Shown: positions 22,601 through 37,400 of the stretch, one piece after another
Layout: every line of letters begins with the position of its first letter
Position numbering within the stretch: position 1 is the stretch's first letter
From: Pleodorina starrii
Lineage: Eukaryota; Chlorophyta; Chlorophyceae; Chlamydomonadales; Volvocaceae
NCBI GenBank assembly: GCA_030267565.1
Contig: BRXU01000009.1
Span: 3,492,315 to 3,556,314, forward strand
Direction: 5' to 3'
DNA: 64,000 bases
Notes under the pieces: generated by a model
What the model saw: only the letters and a program-made list of their open reading frames with translations
Told to the model about the DNA's origin: nothing
The model's database searches: none
Translations under genes and position numbers: made by a program

Positions 22601-25600
22601 TGTGTGATACTGTTTCCTTTGAACTTTCTTGACACCGTAACTACGGTCATGACCGTGCTCGAGCACGGTCCCCAATAAATACCGCCACTACGGTCAAGAC
22701 CGTGCTCAGCATGCTCGAGCGTGCTCAGCCACGCCAGTGCAGATTTAGCCTGCCAAAATGCAGTGGTAAAGTTTCTATAGCTGTGTCTAGCAACGCAGAG
22801 CACGGTGTCAAAGTGGGCGCTTCCCTGTGGCGCGCGCGCCGGCAATAATTGTGCTGGTCGACTGCATGGGACCTGTCGTACGCCTGAGTGGCGGCTACTC
22901 AGGCGTACGACAGGTCCCACTCGCACTAAAGGATATGTTTTGCTCGTGATACTGTTTCCGTTGAACTTTCTTTGACAAAACCACAACTTTTATTCGTTTT
23001 TCTTTGGCAATGTTAGGCGGTTGGCAATTGTGCTGGTCGAATGCATGGGACATGTCGTACGCCTGAGTGGCGGCCTCTCAGGCGTACGACAGCTCCCACT
23101 CGCACTGAAGGATTTGTTTTGCTCGGCCTTGGTGTGTGATACTGTTTCCTTTGAACTTTCTTGACACCGTAACTACGGTCATGACTGTGCTCGAGCAAGG
23201 TCCCCAATAAATACCGCCACTACGGTCAAGACCGTGCTCAGCATGCTCGAGCGTGCTCAGCCACGCCAGTGCAGATTTAGCCTGCCAAAATGCAGTGGTA
23301 AAGTTTCTATAGCTGTGTCTAGCAACGCAGAGCACGGTGTCAAAGTGGGCGCTTCCCTGTGGCGCGCGCGCCGGCAATAATTGTGCTGGTCGACTGCATG
23401 CATGGGACCTGTCGTACGCCTGAGTGGCGGCCACTCAGCCGTACGACAGGTCCCACTCGCACTAAAGGATTTGTTTTGCTCGTGATACTGTTTCCGTTGA
23501 ACTTTCTTTGACAAAACCATAACTTTTACCTTTATTCGTTTTTCTTTGGCAATGCTAGGCGGTTGGCAATTTTGCTGGTCGAATGCATGGGACATGTCGT
23601 ACGCCTGAGTGGCGGCCTCTCAGGCGTACGACAGAGCACGGTGTCAAAGTGGGCGCTTCCCTGTGGCGCGCGCGCCGGCAATTGTGCAGGTCGACTGCAT
23701 GGGACCTGTCGTACGCCTGAGTGGCGGCCACTCAGGCGTACGACAGGTCCTACTCGCACTAAAGGATTTGTTTTGCTCGTGATACTGTTTCCGTTGAACT
23801 TTCTTTGACAAAACCATAACTTTTACCTTTATTCGTTTTTCTTTGGCAATGCTAGGCGGTTGGCAATTTTGCTGGTCGAATGCATGGGACATGTCGTACG
23901 CCTGAGTGGCGGCCTCTCAGGCGTACGACAGCTCCCACTCGCACTAAAGGATTTGTTTTGCTCGGCCTTGGTGTGTGATACTGTTTCCTTTGAACTTTCT
24001 TGACACCGTAACTACGGTCATGACCGTGCTCGAGCAAGGTCCCCAATAAATACCGCCACTACGGTCAAGACCGTGCTCAGCATGCTCGAGCGTGCTCAGC
24101 GCCAGTGCAGATTTAGCCTGCCAAAATGCAGTGGTAAAGTTTCTATAGCTGTGTCTAGCCACGCAGAGCACGGTGTCAAAGTGGGCGCTTCCCTGTGGCG
24201 CGCGCGCCGGCAATTGTGCAGGTCGACTGCATGGGACCTGTCGTACGCCTGAGTGGCGGCCACTCAGGCGTACGACAGGTCCCACTCGCACTAAAGGATT
24301 TGTTTTGCTCGTGATACTGTTTCCGTTGAACTTTCTTTGACAAAACCATAACTTTTACCTTTATTCGTTTTTCTTTGGCAATGCTAGGCGGTTGGCAATT
24401 TTGCTGGTCGAATGCATGGGACATGTCGTACGCCTGAGTGGCGGCCTCTCAGGCGTACGACAGCTCCCACTCGCACTAAAGGATTTGTTTTGCTCGGCCT
24501 TGGTGTGTGATACTGTTTCCTTTGAACTTTCTTGACACCGTAACTACGGTCATGACCGTGCTCGAGCACGGTCCCCAATAAATACCGCCACTACGGTCAA
24601 GACCGTGCTCAGCATGCTCGAGCGTGCTCAGCCACGCCAGTGCAGATTTAGCCTGCCAAAATGCAGTGGTAAAGTTTCTATAGCTGTGTCTAGCCACGCA
24701 GAGCACGGTGTCAAAGTGGGCGCTTCCCTGTGGCGCGCGCGCCGGCAATTGTGCAGGTCGACTGCATGGGACCTGTCGTACGCCTGAGTGGCGGCCAATC
24801 AGGCGTACGACAGGTCCCACTCGCACTAAAGGATTTGTTTTGCTCGTGATACTGTTTCCGTTGAACTTTCTTTGACAAAACCATAACTTTTACCTTTATT
24901 CGTTTTTCTTTGGCAATGTTAGGCGGTTGGCAATTGTGCTGGTCGATTGCATGGGACCTGTCGTACGCGTGAGTGGCGGCCTCTCAGGCGTACGACAGCT
25001 CCCACTCGCACTAAAGGATTTGTTTTGCTCGGCCTTGGTGTGTGATACTGTTTCCTTTGAACTTTCTTGACACCGTAACTACGGTCATGACCGTGCTCGA
25101 GCAAGGTCCCCAATAAATACCGCCACTACGGTCAAGACCGTGCTCAGCATGCTCGAGCGTGCTCAGCCACGCCAGTGCAGATTTAGCCTGCCAAAATGCA
25201 GTGGTAAAGTTTCTATAGCTGTGTCTAGCCACGCAGAGCACGGTGTCAAAGTGGGCGCTTCCCTGTGGCGCGCGCGCCGGCAATAATTGTGCAGGTCGAC
25301 TGCATGGGACCTGTCGTACGCCTGAGTGGCGGCCACTCAGGCGTACGACAGGTCCCACTCGCACTAAAGGATTTGTTTTGCTCGTGATACTGTTTCCGTT
25401 GAACTTTCTTTGACAAAACCATAACTTTTACCTTTATTCGTTTTTCTTTGGCAATGCTAGGCGGTTGGCAATTTTGCTGGTCGAATGCATGGGACATGTC
25501 GTACGCCTGAGTGGCGGCCTCTCAGGCGTACGACAGCTCCCACTCGCACTAAAGGATTTGTTTTGCTCGGCCTTGGTGTGTGATACTGTTTCCTTTGAAC

Positions 25601-28600
25601 TTTCTTGACACCGTAACTACGGTCATGACCGTGCTCGAGCAAGGTCCCCAATAAATACCGCCACTACGGTCAAGACCGTGCTCAGCATGCTCGAGCGTGC
25701 TCAGCCACGCCAGTGCAGATTTAGCCTGCCAAAATGCAGTGGTAAAGCTTCTATAGCTGTGTCTAGCAACGCAGAGCACGGTGTCAAAGTGGGCGCTTCC
25801 CTGTGGCGCGCGCGCCGGCAATTGTGCAGGTCGACTGCATGGGACCTGTCGTATGCCTGAGTGGCGGCCACTCAGGCGTACGACAGGTCCCACTCGCACT
25901 AAAGGATTTGTTTTGCTCGTGATACTGTTTCCGTTGAACTTTCTTTGACAAAACCATAACTTTTACCTTTATTCGTTTTTCTTTGGCAATGTTAGGCGGT
26001 TGGCAATTGTGCTGGTCGATTGCATGGGACCTGTCGTACGCGTGAGTGGCGGCCTCTCAGGCGTACGACAGCTCCCACTCGCACTAAAGGATTTGTTTTG
26101 CTCGGCCTTGGTGTGTGATACTGTTTCCTTTGAACTTTCTTGACACCGTAACTACGGTCATGACCGTGCTCGAGCACGGTCCCCAATAAATACCGCCACT
26201 ACGGTCAAGACCGTGCTCAGCATGCTCGAGCGTGCTCAGCCACGCCAGTGCAGATTTAGCCTGCCAAAATGCAGTGGTAAAGTTTCTATAGCTGTGTCAA
26301 CGCAGAGCACGGTGTCAAAGTGGGCGCTTCCCTGTGGCGCGCGCGCACGCCGGCAATTGTGCTGGTCGACTGCATGGGACCTGTCGTACGCCTGAGTGGC
26401 GGCCACTCAGGCGTACGACAGGTCCCACTCGCACTAAAGGATTTGTTTTGCTCGTGATACTGTTTCCGTTGAACTTTCTTTGACAAAACCATAACTTTTA
26501 CCTTTATTCGTTTTTCTTTGGCAATGTTAGGCGGTTGGCAATTGTGCTGGTCGATTGCATGGGACCTGTCGTACGCGTGAGTGGCGGCCTCTCAGGCGTA
26601 CGACAGCTCCCACTCGCACTAAAGGATTTGTTTTGCTCGGCCTTGGTGTGTGATACTGTTTCCTTTGAACTTTCTTGACACCGTAACTACGGTCATGACC
26701 GTGCTCGAGCACGGTCCCCAATAAATACCGCCACTACGGTCAAGACCGTGCTCAGCATGCTCGAGCGTGCTCAGCCACGCCAGTGCAGATTTAGCCTGCC
26801 AAAATGCAGTGGTAAAGTTTCTATAGCTGTGTCAACGCAGAGCACGGTGTCAAAGTGGGCGCTTCCCTGTGGCGCGCGCGCGCGCCGGCAATTGTGCTGG
26901 TCGACTGCATGCATGGGACCTGTCGTACGCCTGAGTGGCGGCCACTCAGGCGTACGACAGGTCCCACTCGCACTAAAGGATTTGTTTTGCTCGTGATACT
27001 GTTTCCGTTGAACTTTCTTTGACAAAACCATAACTTTTACCTTTATTCGTTTTTCTTTGGCAATGTTAGGCGGTTGGCAATTGTGCTGGTCGATTGCATG
27101 GGACCTGTCGTACGCGTGAGTGGCGGCCTCTCAGGCGTACGACAGCTCCCACTCGCACTAAAGGATTTGTTTTGCTCGGCCTTGGTGTGTGATACTGTTT
27201 CCTTTGAACTTTCTTGACACCGTAACTACGGTCATGACCGTGCTCGAGCACGGTCCCCAATAAATACCGCCACTACGGTCAAGACCGTGCTCAGCATGCT
27301 CGAGCGTGCTCAGCCACGCCAGTGCAGATTTAGCCTGCCAAAATGCAGTGGTAAAGTTTCTATAGCTGTGTCTAGCCACGCAGAGCACGGTGTCAAAGTG
27401 GGCGCTTCCCTGTGGCGCGCGCGCCGGCAATAATTGTGCTGGTCGACTGCATGGGACCTGTCGTACGCCTGAGTGGCGGCCACTCAGGCGTACGACAGGT
27501 CCCACTCGCACTAAAGGATTTGTTTTGCTCGTGATACTGTTTCCGTTGAACTTTCTTTGACAAAACCATAACTTTTACCTTTATTCGTTTTTCTTTGGCA
27601 ATGCTAGGCGGTTGGCAATTTTGCTGGTCGAATGCATGGGACATGTCGTACGCCTGAGTGGCGGCCTCTCAGGCGTACGACAGCTCCCACTCGCACTAAA
27701 GGATTTGTTTTGCTCGGCCTTGGTGTGTGATACTGTTTCCTTTGAACTTTCTTGACACCGTAACTACGGTCATGACCGTGCTCGAGCAAGGTCCCCAATA
27801 AATACCGCCACTACGGTCAAGACCGTGCTCAGCATGCTCGAGCGTGCTCAGCCACGCCAGTGCAGATTTAGCCTGCCCAAATGCAGTGGTAAAGTTTCTA
27901 TAGCTGTGTCAACGCAGAGCACGGTGTCAAAGTGGGCGCTTCCCTGTGGCGCGCGCGCCGGCAATTGTGCTAGTCGACTGCATGGGACCTGTCGTACGCC
28001 TGAGTGGCGGCCACTCAGGCGTACGACAGGTCCCACTCGCACTAAAGGATTTGTTTTGCTCGTGATACTGTTTCCGTTGAACTTTCTTTGACAAAACCAT
28101 AACTTTTACCTTTATTCGTTTTTCTTTGGCAATGTTAGGCGGTTGGCAATTGTGCTGGTCGATTGCATGGGACCTGTCGTACGCGTGAGTGGCGGCCTCT
28201 CAGGCGTACGACAGCTCCCACTCGCACTAAAGGATTTGTTTTGCTCGGCCTTGGTGTGTGATACTGTTTCCTTTGAACTTTCTTGACACCGTAACTACGG
28301 TCATGACCGTGCTCGAGCACGGTCCCCAATAAATACCGCCACTACGGTCAAGACCGTGCTCAGCATGCTCGAGCGTGCTCAGCCACGCCAGTGCAGATTT
28401 AGCCTGCCAAAATGCAGTGGTAAAGTTTCTATAGCTGTGTCAACGCAGAGCACGGTGTCAAAGTGGGCGCTTCCCTGTGGCGCGCGCGCCGGCAATAATT
28501 GTGCTGGTCGACTGCATGCATGGGACCTGTCGTACGCCTGAGTGGCGGCCACTCAGGCGTACGACAGGTCCCACTCGCACTAAAGGATTTGTTTTGCTCG

Positions 28601-31173
28601 TGATACTGTTTCCGTTGAACTTTCTTTGACAAAACCATAACTTTTACCTTTATTCGTTTTTCTTTGGCAATGTTAGGCGGTTGGCAATTGTGCTGGTCGA
28701 TTGCATGGGACCTGTCGTACGCGTGAGTGGCGGCCTCTCAGGCGTACGACAGGTCCCACTCGCACTAAAGGATTTGTTTTGCTCGGCCTTGGTGTGTGAT
28801 ACTGTTTCCTTTGAACTTTCTTGACACCGTAACTACGGTCATGACCGTGCTCGAGCACGGTCCCCAATAAATACCGCCACTACGGTCAAGACCGTGCTCA
28901 GCATGCTCGAGCGTGCTCAGCCACGCCAGTGCAGATTTAGCCTGCCAAAATGCAGTGGTAAAGTTTCTATAGCTGTGTCTAGCAACGCAGAGCACGGTGT
29001 CAAAGTGGGCGCTTCCCTGTGGCGCGCGCGCCGGCAATAATTGTGCTGGTCGACTGCATGGGACCTGTCGTACGCCTGAGTGGCGGCCACTCAGGCGTAC
29101 GACAGGTCCCACTCGCACTAAAGGATTTGTTTTGCTCGTGATACTGTTTCCGTTGAACTTTCTTTGACAAAACCATAACTTTTACCTTTATTCGTTTTTC
29201 TTTGGCAATGCTAGGCGGTTGGCAATTGTGCTGGTCGACTGCATGGGACCTGTCGTACGCCTGAGTGGCGGCCACTCAGGCGTACGACAGGTCCCACTCG
29301 CACTAAAGGATTTGTTTTGCTTGTGATACTGTTTCCGTTGAACTTTCTTTGACAAAACCATAACTTTTACCTTTATTCGTTTTTCTTTGGCAATGTTAGG
29401 CGGTTGGCAATTGTGCTGGTCGATTGCATGGGACCTGTCGTACGCGTGAGTGGCTACCTCTCAGGCGTACGACAGCTCCCACTCGCACTAAAGGATTTGT
29501 TTTGCTCGGCCTTGGTGTGTGATACTGTTTCCTTTGAACTTTCTTGACACCGTAACTACGGTCATGACCGTGCTCGAGCAAGGTCCCCAATAAATACCGC
29601 CACTACGGTCAAGACCGTGCTCAGCATGCTCGAGCGTGCTCAGCCACGCCAGTGCAGATTTAGCCTGCCAAAATGCAGTGGTAAAGTTTCTATAGCTGTG
29701 TCAACGCAGAGCACGGTGTCAAAGTGGGCGCTTCCCTGTGGCGCGCGCGCCGGCAATTGTGCTGGTCGACTGCATGGGACCTGTCGTACGCCTGAGTGGC
29801 GGCCACTCAGGCGTACGACAGGTCCCACTCGCACTAAAGGATTTGTTTTGCTCGTGATACTGTTTCCGTTGAACTTTCTTTGACAAAACCATAACTTTTA
29901 CCTTTATTCGTTTTTCTTTGGCAATGTTAGGCGGTTGGCAATTGTGCTGGTCGACTGCATGGGACCTGTCGTACGCCTGAGTGGCGGCCTCTCAGGCGTA
30001 CGACAGGTCCCACTCGCACTAAAGGATTTGTTTTGCTCGGCCTTGGTGTGTGATACTGTTTCCTTTGAACTTTCTTGACACCGTAACTACGGTCATGACC
30101 GTGCTCGAGCACGGTCCCCAATAAATACCGCCACTACGGTCAAGACCGTGCTCAGCATGCTCGAGCGTGCTCAGCCACGCCAGTGCAGATTTAGCCTGCC
30201 AAAATGCAGTGGTAAAGTTTCTATAGCTGTGTCTAGCAACGCAGAGCACGGTGTCAAAGTGGGCGCTTCCCTGTGGCGCGCGCGCCGGCAATAATTGTGC
30301 TGGTCGACTGCATGGGACCTGTCGTACGCCTGAGTGGCGGCCACTCAGGCGTACGACAGGTCCCACTCGCACTAAAGGATTTGTTTTGCTCGTGATACTG
30401 TTTCCGTTGAACTTTCTTTGACAAAACCATAACTTTTACCTTGATTCGTTTTTCTTTGGCAATGTTAGGCGGTTGGCAATTGAGCTGGTCGACTGCATGG
30501 GACATGTCGTACGCCTGAGTGGCGGCCTCTCAGGCGTACGACAGGTCCCACTCGCACTAAAGGATTTGTTTTGCTCGGCCTTGGTGTGTGATACTGTTTC
30601 CTTTGAACTTTCTTGACACCGTAACTACGGTCATGACCGTGCTCGAGCACGGTCCCCAATAAATACCGCCACTACGGTCAAGACCGTGCTCAGCATGCTC
30701 GAGCGTGCTCAGCCACGCCAGTGCAGATTTAGCCTGCCAAAATGCAGTGGTAAAGCTTCTATAGCTGTGTCTAGCCACGCAGAGCACGGTGTCAAAGTGG
30801 GCGCTTCCCTGTGGCGCGCGCGCCGGCAATAATTGTGCTGGTCGACTGCATGGGACCTGTCGTACGCCTGAGTGGCGGCCACTCAGGCGTACGACAGGTC
30901 CCACTCGCACTAAAGGATTTGTTTTGCTCGTGATACTGTTTCCGTTGAACTTTCTTTGACAAAACCATAACTTTTACCTTTATTCGTTTTTCTTTGGCAA
31001 TGTTAGGCGGTTGGCAATTGTGCTGGTCGATTGCATGGGACATGTCGTACGCCTGAGTGGCGGCCTCTCAGGCGTACGACAGGTCCCACTCGCACTAAAG
31101 GATTTGTTTTGCTCGGCCTTGGTGTGTGATACTGTTTCCTTTGAACTTTCTTGACACCGTAACTACGGTCATG

Positions 31174-31191
31174 ACCGTGCTCGAGCACGGT
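31174..31191. repeat. 18-bp perfect palindrome of the L module (representative)
   Basis: ACCGTGCTCGAGCACGGT is its own reverse complement. It lies in nearly every L module, between an AACTACGGTCATG segment and CCCCAATAAATACCG. The following ~60 bp add further short inverted motifs (GCATGC, CTCGAG, GAGC/GCTC). Confidence 0.9.
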
Positions 31192-31382
31192 CCCCAATAA
31201 ATACCGCCACTACGGTCAAGACCGTGCTCAGCATGCTCGAGCGTGCTCAGCCACGCCAGTGCAGATTTAGCCTGCCAAAATGCAGTGGCAAAGTTTCTAT
31301 AGCTGTGTCAACGCAGAGCACGGTGTCAAAGTGGGCGCTTCCCTGTGGCGCGCGCGCCGGCAATTGTGCTGGTCGACTGCAT

Positions 31383-31433
31383 GGGACCTGTCGTACGCCT
31401 GAGTGGCGGCCACTCAGGCGTACGACAGGTCCC
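31383..31433. repeat. 51-nt hairpin of the satellite core (representative copy)
   Basis: Two 25-nt arms starting GGGACCTGTCGTACG are perfectly complementary around a single central G. The same hairpin, with small variants, is present once in each L and once in each S module, so the window has well over a hundred copies. Common variants (GTACACC, GTACGCGTGAG, CCTCTCAGG) break one or two pairs, which argues against strong selection for perfect pairing. Confidence 0.9.
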
Positions 31434-34400
31434 ACTCGCACTAAAGGATTTGTTTTGCTCGTGATACTGTTTCCGTTGAACTTTCTTTGACAAAACCATA
31501 ACTTTTACCTTTATTCGTTTTTCTTTGGCAATGTTAGGCGGTTGGCAATTGTGCTGGTCGATTGCATGGGACATGTCGTACGCCTGAGTGGCGGCCTCTC
31601 AGGCGTACGACAGGTCCCACTCGCACTAAAGGATTTGTTTTGCTCGGCCTTGGTGTGTGATACTGTTTCCTTTGAACTTTCTTGACACCGTAACTACGGT
31701 CATGACCGTGCTCGAGCACGGTCCCCAATAAATACCGCCACTACGGTCAAGACCGTGCTCAGCATGCTCGAGCGTGCTCAGCCACGCCAGTGCAGATTTA
31801 GCCTGCCAAAATGCAGTGGTAAAGTTTCTATAGCTGTGTCTAGCAACGCAGAGCACGGTGTCAAAGTGGGCGCTTCCCTGTGGCGCGCGCGCCGGCAATA
31901 ATTGTGCTGGTCGACTGCATGGGACCTGTCGTACGCCTGAGTGGCGGCCACTCAGGCGTACGACAGGTCCCACTCGCACTAAAGGATTTGTTTTGCTCGT
32001 GATACTGTTTCCGTTGAACTTTCTTTGACAAAACCATAACTTTTACCTTATTCGTTTTTCTTTGGCAATGTTAGGCGGTTGGCAATTGTGCTGGTCGACT
32101 GCATGGGACCTGTCGTACGCCTGAGTGGCGGCCTCTCAGGCGTACGACAGGTCCCACTCGCACTAAAGGATTTGTTTTGCTCGGCCTTGGTGTGTGATAC
32201 TGTTTCCTTTGAACTTTCTTGACACCGTAACTACGGTCATGACCGTGCTCGAGCACGGTCCCCAATAAATACCGCCACTACGGTCAAGACCGTGCTCAGC
32301 ATGCTCGAGCGTGCTCAGCCACGCCAGTGCAGATTTAGCCTGCCAAAATGCAGTGGTAAAGTTTCTATAGCTGTGTCTAGCAACGCAGAGCACGGTGTCA
32401 AAGTGGGCGCTTCCCTGTGGCGCGCGCGCCGGCAATTGTGCTGGTCGACTGCATGGGACCTGTCGTACGCCTGAGTGGCGGCCACTCAGGCGTACGACAG
32501 GTCCCACTCGCACTAAAGGATTTGTTTTGCTCGTGATACTGTTTCCGTTGAACTTTCTTTGACAAAACCATAACTTTTACCTTTATTCGTTTTTCTTTGG
32601 CAATGTTAGGCGGTTGGCAATTGAGCTGGTCGACTGCATGGGACATGTCGTACGCCTGAGTGGCGGCCTCTCAGGCGTACGACAGGTCCCACTCGCACTA
32701 AAGGATTTGTTTTGCTCGGCCTTGGTGTGTGATACTGTTTCCTTTGAACTTTCTTGACACCGTAACTACGGTCATGACCGTGCTCGAGCACGGTCCCCAA
32801 TAAATACCGCCACTACGGTCAAGACCGTGCTCAGCATGCTCGAGCGTGCTCAGCCACGCCAGTGCAGATTTAGCCTGCCAAAATGCAGTGGTAAAGTTTC
32901 TATAGCTGTGTCTAGCAACGCAGAGCACGGTGTCAAAGTGGGCGCTTCCCTGTGGCGCGCGCGCCGGCAATTGTGCTGGTCGACTGCATGGGACCTGTCG
33001 TACGCCTGAGTGGCGGCCACTCAGGCGTACGACAGGTCCCACTCGCACTAAAGGATTTGTTTTGCTCGTGATACTGTTTCCGTTGAACTTTCTTTGACAA
33101 AACCATAACTTTTACCTTTATTCGTTTTTCTTTGGCAATGTTAGGCGGTTGGCAATTGTGCTGGTCGATTGCATGGGACCTGTCGTACGCCTGAGTGGCG
33201 GCCTCTCAGGCGTACGACAGGTCCCACTCGCACTAAAGGATTTGTTTTGCTCGGCCTTGGTGTGTGATACTGTTTCCTTTGAACTTTCTTGACACCGTAA
33301 CTACGGTCATGACCGTGCTCGAGCACGGTCCCCAATAAATACCGCCACTACGGTCAAGACCGTGCTCAGCATGCTCGAGCGTGCTCAGCCACGCCAGTGC
33401 AGATTTAGCCTGCCAAAATGCAGTGGTAAAGTTTCTATAGCTGTGTCTAGCAACGCAGAGCACGGTGTCAAAGTGGGCGCTTCCCTGTGGCGCGCGCGCC
33501 GGCAATAATTGTGCTGGTCGACTGCATGGGACCTGTCGTACGCCTGAGTGGCGGCCACTCAGGCGTACGACAGGTCCCACTCGCACTAAAGGATTTGTTT
33601 TGCTCGTGATACTGTTTCCGTTGAACTTTCTTTGACAAAACCATAACTTTTACCTTTATTCGTTTTTCTTTGGCAATGCTAGGCGGTTGGCAATTGTGCT
33701 GGTCGAATGCATGGGACATGTCGTACGCCTGAGTGGCGGCCTCTCAGGCGTACGACAGGTCCCACTCGCACTAAAGGATTTGTTTTGCTCGGCCTTGGTG
33801 TGTGATACTGTTTCCTTTGAACTTTCTTGACACCGTAACTACGGTCATGACCGTGCTCGAGCACGGTCCCCAATAAATACCGCCACTACGGTCAAGACCG
33901 TGCTCAGCATGCTCGAGCGTGCTCAGCCACGCCAGTGCAGATTTAGCCTGCCAAAATGCAGTGGTAAAGTTTCTATAGCTGTGTCTAGCAACGCAGAGCA
34001 CGGTGTCAAAGTGGGCGCTTCCCTGTGGCGCGCGCGCCGGCAATAATTGTGCTGGTCGACTGCATGGGACCTGTCGTACGCCTGAGTGGCGGCCACTCAG
34101 GCGTACGACAGGTCCCACTCGCACTAAAGGATTTGTTTTGCTCGTGATACTGTTTCCGTTGAACTTTCTTTGACAAAACCATAACTTTTACCTTTATTCG
34201 TTTTTCTTTGGCAATGTTAGGCGGTTGGCAATTGTGCTGGTCGACTGCATGGGACCTGTCGTACGCCTGAGTGGCGGCCTCTCAGGCGTACGACAGGTCC
34301 CACTCGCACTAAAGGATTTGTTTTGCTCGGCCTTGGTGTGTGATACTGTTTCCTTTGAACTTTCTTGACACCGTAACTACGGTCATGACCGTGCTCGAGC

Positions 34401-37400
34401 ACGGTCCCCAATAAATACCGCCACTACGGTCAAGACCGTGCTCAGCATGCTCGAGCGTGCTCAGCCACGCCAGTGCAGATTTAGCCTGCCAAAATGCAGT
34501 GGTAAAGTTTCTATAGCTGTGTCTAGCAACGCAGAGCACGGTGTCAAAGTGGGCGCTTCCCTGTGGCGCGCGCGCCGGCAATTGTGCTGGTCGACTGCAT
34601 GGGACCTGTCGTACGCCTGAGTGGCGGCCACTCAGGCGTACGACAGGTCCCACTCGCACTAAAGGATTTGTTTTGCTCGTGATACTGTTTCCGTTGAACT
34701 TTCTTTGACAAAACCATAACTTTTACCTTTATTCGTTTTTCTTTGGCAATGTTAGGCGGTTGGCAATTGTGCTGGTCGACTGCATGGGACCTGTCGTACG
34801 CCTGAGTGGCGGCCACTCAGGCGTACGACAGGTCCCACTCGCACTAAAGGATTTGTTTTGCTCGGCCTTGGTGTGTGATACTGTTTCCTTTGAACTTTCT
34901 TGACACCGTAACTACGGTCATGACCGTGCTCGAGCACGGTCCCCAATAAATACCGCCACTACGGTCAAGACCGTGCTCAGCATGCTCGAGCGTGCTCAGC
35001 CACGCCAGTGCAGATTTAGCCTGCCAAAATGCAGTGGTAAAGTTTCTATAGCTGTGTCTAGCAACGCAGAGCACGGTGTCAAAGTGGGCGCTTCCCTGTG
35101 GCGCGCGCGCCGGCAATAATTGTGCTGGTCGACTGCATGGGACCTGTCGTACGCCTGAGTGGCGGCCACTCAGGCGTACGACAGGTCCCACTCGCACTAA
35201 AGGATTTGTTTTGCTCGTGATACTGTTTCCGTTGAACTTTCTTTGACAAAACCATAACTTTTATTCGTTTATCTTTGGCAATGTTAGGCGGTTGGCAATT
35301 GTGCTGGTCGACTGCATGGGACCTGTCGTACACCTGAGTGGCGGCCACTCAGGCGTACGACAGGTCCCACTCGCACTAAAGGATTTGTTTTGCTCGGCCT
35401 TGGTGTGTGATACTGTTTCCTTTGAACTTTCTTGACACCGTAACTACGGTCATGACCGTGCTCGAGCACGGTCCCCAATAAATACCGCCACTACGGTCAA
35501 GACCGTGCTCAGCATGCTCGAGCGTGCTCAGCCACGCCAGTGCAGATTTAGCCTGCCAAAATGCAGTGGTAAAGTTTCTATAGCTGTGTCTAGCAACGCA
35601 GAGCACGGTGTCAAAGTGGGCGCTTCCCTGTGGCGCGCGCGCCGGCAATACTGGTGCTGGACGACTGCATGGGACCTGTCGTACGCCTGAGTGGCGGCCA
35701 CTCAGGCGTACGACAGGTCCCACTCGCACTAAAGGATTTGTTTTGCTCGTGATACTGTTTCCGTTGAACTTTCTTTGACAAAACCATAACTTTTACCTTT
35801 ATTCGTTTTTCTTTGGCAATGTTAGGCGGTTGGCAATTGTGCTGGTCGATTGCATGGGACCTGTCGTACGCCTGAGTGGCGGCCTCTCAGGCGTACGACA
35901 GGTCCCACTCGCACTAAAGGATTTGTTTTGCTCGGCCTTGGTGTGTGATACTGTTTCCTTTGAACTTTCTTGACACCGTAACTACGGTCATGACCGTGCT
36001 CGAGCACGGTCCCCAATAAATACCGCCACTACGGTCAAGACCGTGCTCAGCATGCTCGAGCGTGCTCAGCCACGCCAGTGCAGATTTAGCCTGCCAAAAT
36101 GCAGTGGTAAAGTTTCTATAGCTGTGTCTAGCAACGCAGAGCACGGTGTCAAAGTGGGCGCTTCCCTGTGGCGCGCGCGCCGGCAATATTGGTGCTGGTC
36201 GACTGCATGGGACCTGTCGTACGCCTGAGTGGCGGCCACTCAGGCGTACGACAGGTCCCACTCGCACTAAAGGATTTGTTTTGCTCGTGATACTGTTTCC
36301 GTTGAACTTTCTTTGACAAAACCATAACTTTTATTCGTTTATCTTTGGCAATGTTAGGCGGTTGGCAATTGTGCTGGTCGACTGCATGGGACCTGTCGTA
36401 CACCTGAGTGGCGGCCACTCAGGCGTACGACAGGTCCCACTCGCACTAAAGGATTTGTTTTGCTCGGCCTTGGTGTGTGATACTGTTTCCTTTGAACTTT
36501 CTTGACACCGTAACTACGGTCATGACCGTGCTCGAGCACGGTCCCCAATAAATACCGCCACTACGGTCAAGACCGTGCTCAGCATGCTCGAGCGTGCTCA
36601 GCCACGCCAGTGCAGATTTAGCCTGCCAAAATGCAGTGGTAAAGTTTCTATAGCTGTGTCTAGCAACGCAGAGCACGGTGTCAAAGTGGGCGCTTCCCTG
36701 TGGCGCGCGCGCCGGCAACAATTGTGCTGGTCGACTGCATGGGACCTGTCGTACGCCTGAGTGGCGGCCACTCAGGCGTACGACAGGTCCCACTCGCACT
36801 AAAGGATTTGTTTTGCTCGTGATACTGTTTCCGTTGAACTTTCTTTGACAAAACCATAACTTTTATTCGTTTATCTTTGGCAATGTTAGGCGGTTGGCAA
36901 TTGTGCTGGTCGACTGCATGGGACCTGTCGTACACCTGAGTGGCGGCCACTCAGGCGTACGACAGGTCCCACTCGCACTAAAGGATTTGTTTTGCTCGGC
37001 CTTGGTGTGTGATACTGTTTCCTTTGAACTTTCTTGACACCGTAACTACGGTCATGACCGTGCTCGAGCACGGTCCCCAATAAATACCGCCACTACGGTC
37101 AAGACCGTGCTCAGCATGCTCGAGCGTGCTCAGCCACGCCAGTGCAGATTTAGCCTGCCAAAATGCAGTGGTAAAGTTTCTATAGCTGTGTCTAGCAACG
37201 CAGAGCACGGTGTCAAAGTGGGCGCTTCCCTGTGGCGCGCGCGCCGGCAATAATTGTGCTGGTCGACTGCATGGGACCTGTCGTACGCCTGAGTGGCGGC
37301 CACTCAGGCGTACGACAGGTCCCACTCGCACTAAAGGATTTGTTTTGCTCGTGATACTGTTTCCGTTGAACTTTCTTTGACAAAACCATAACTTTTACCT

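Noticed and set aside
31383..31433. Terminal inverted repeats of an intact DNA transposon
   Set aside because: The arms touch around one base with no coding interior and no target duplication. At most this is a remnant of a foldback element.
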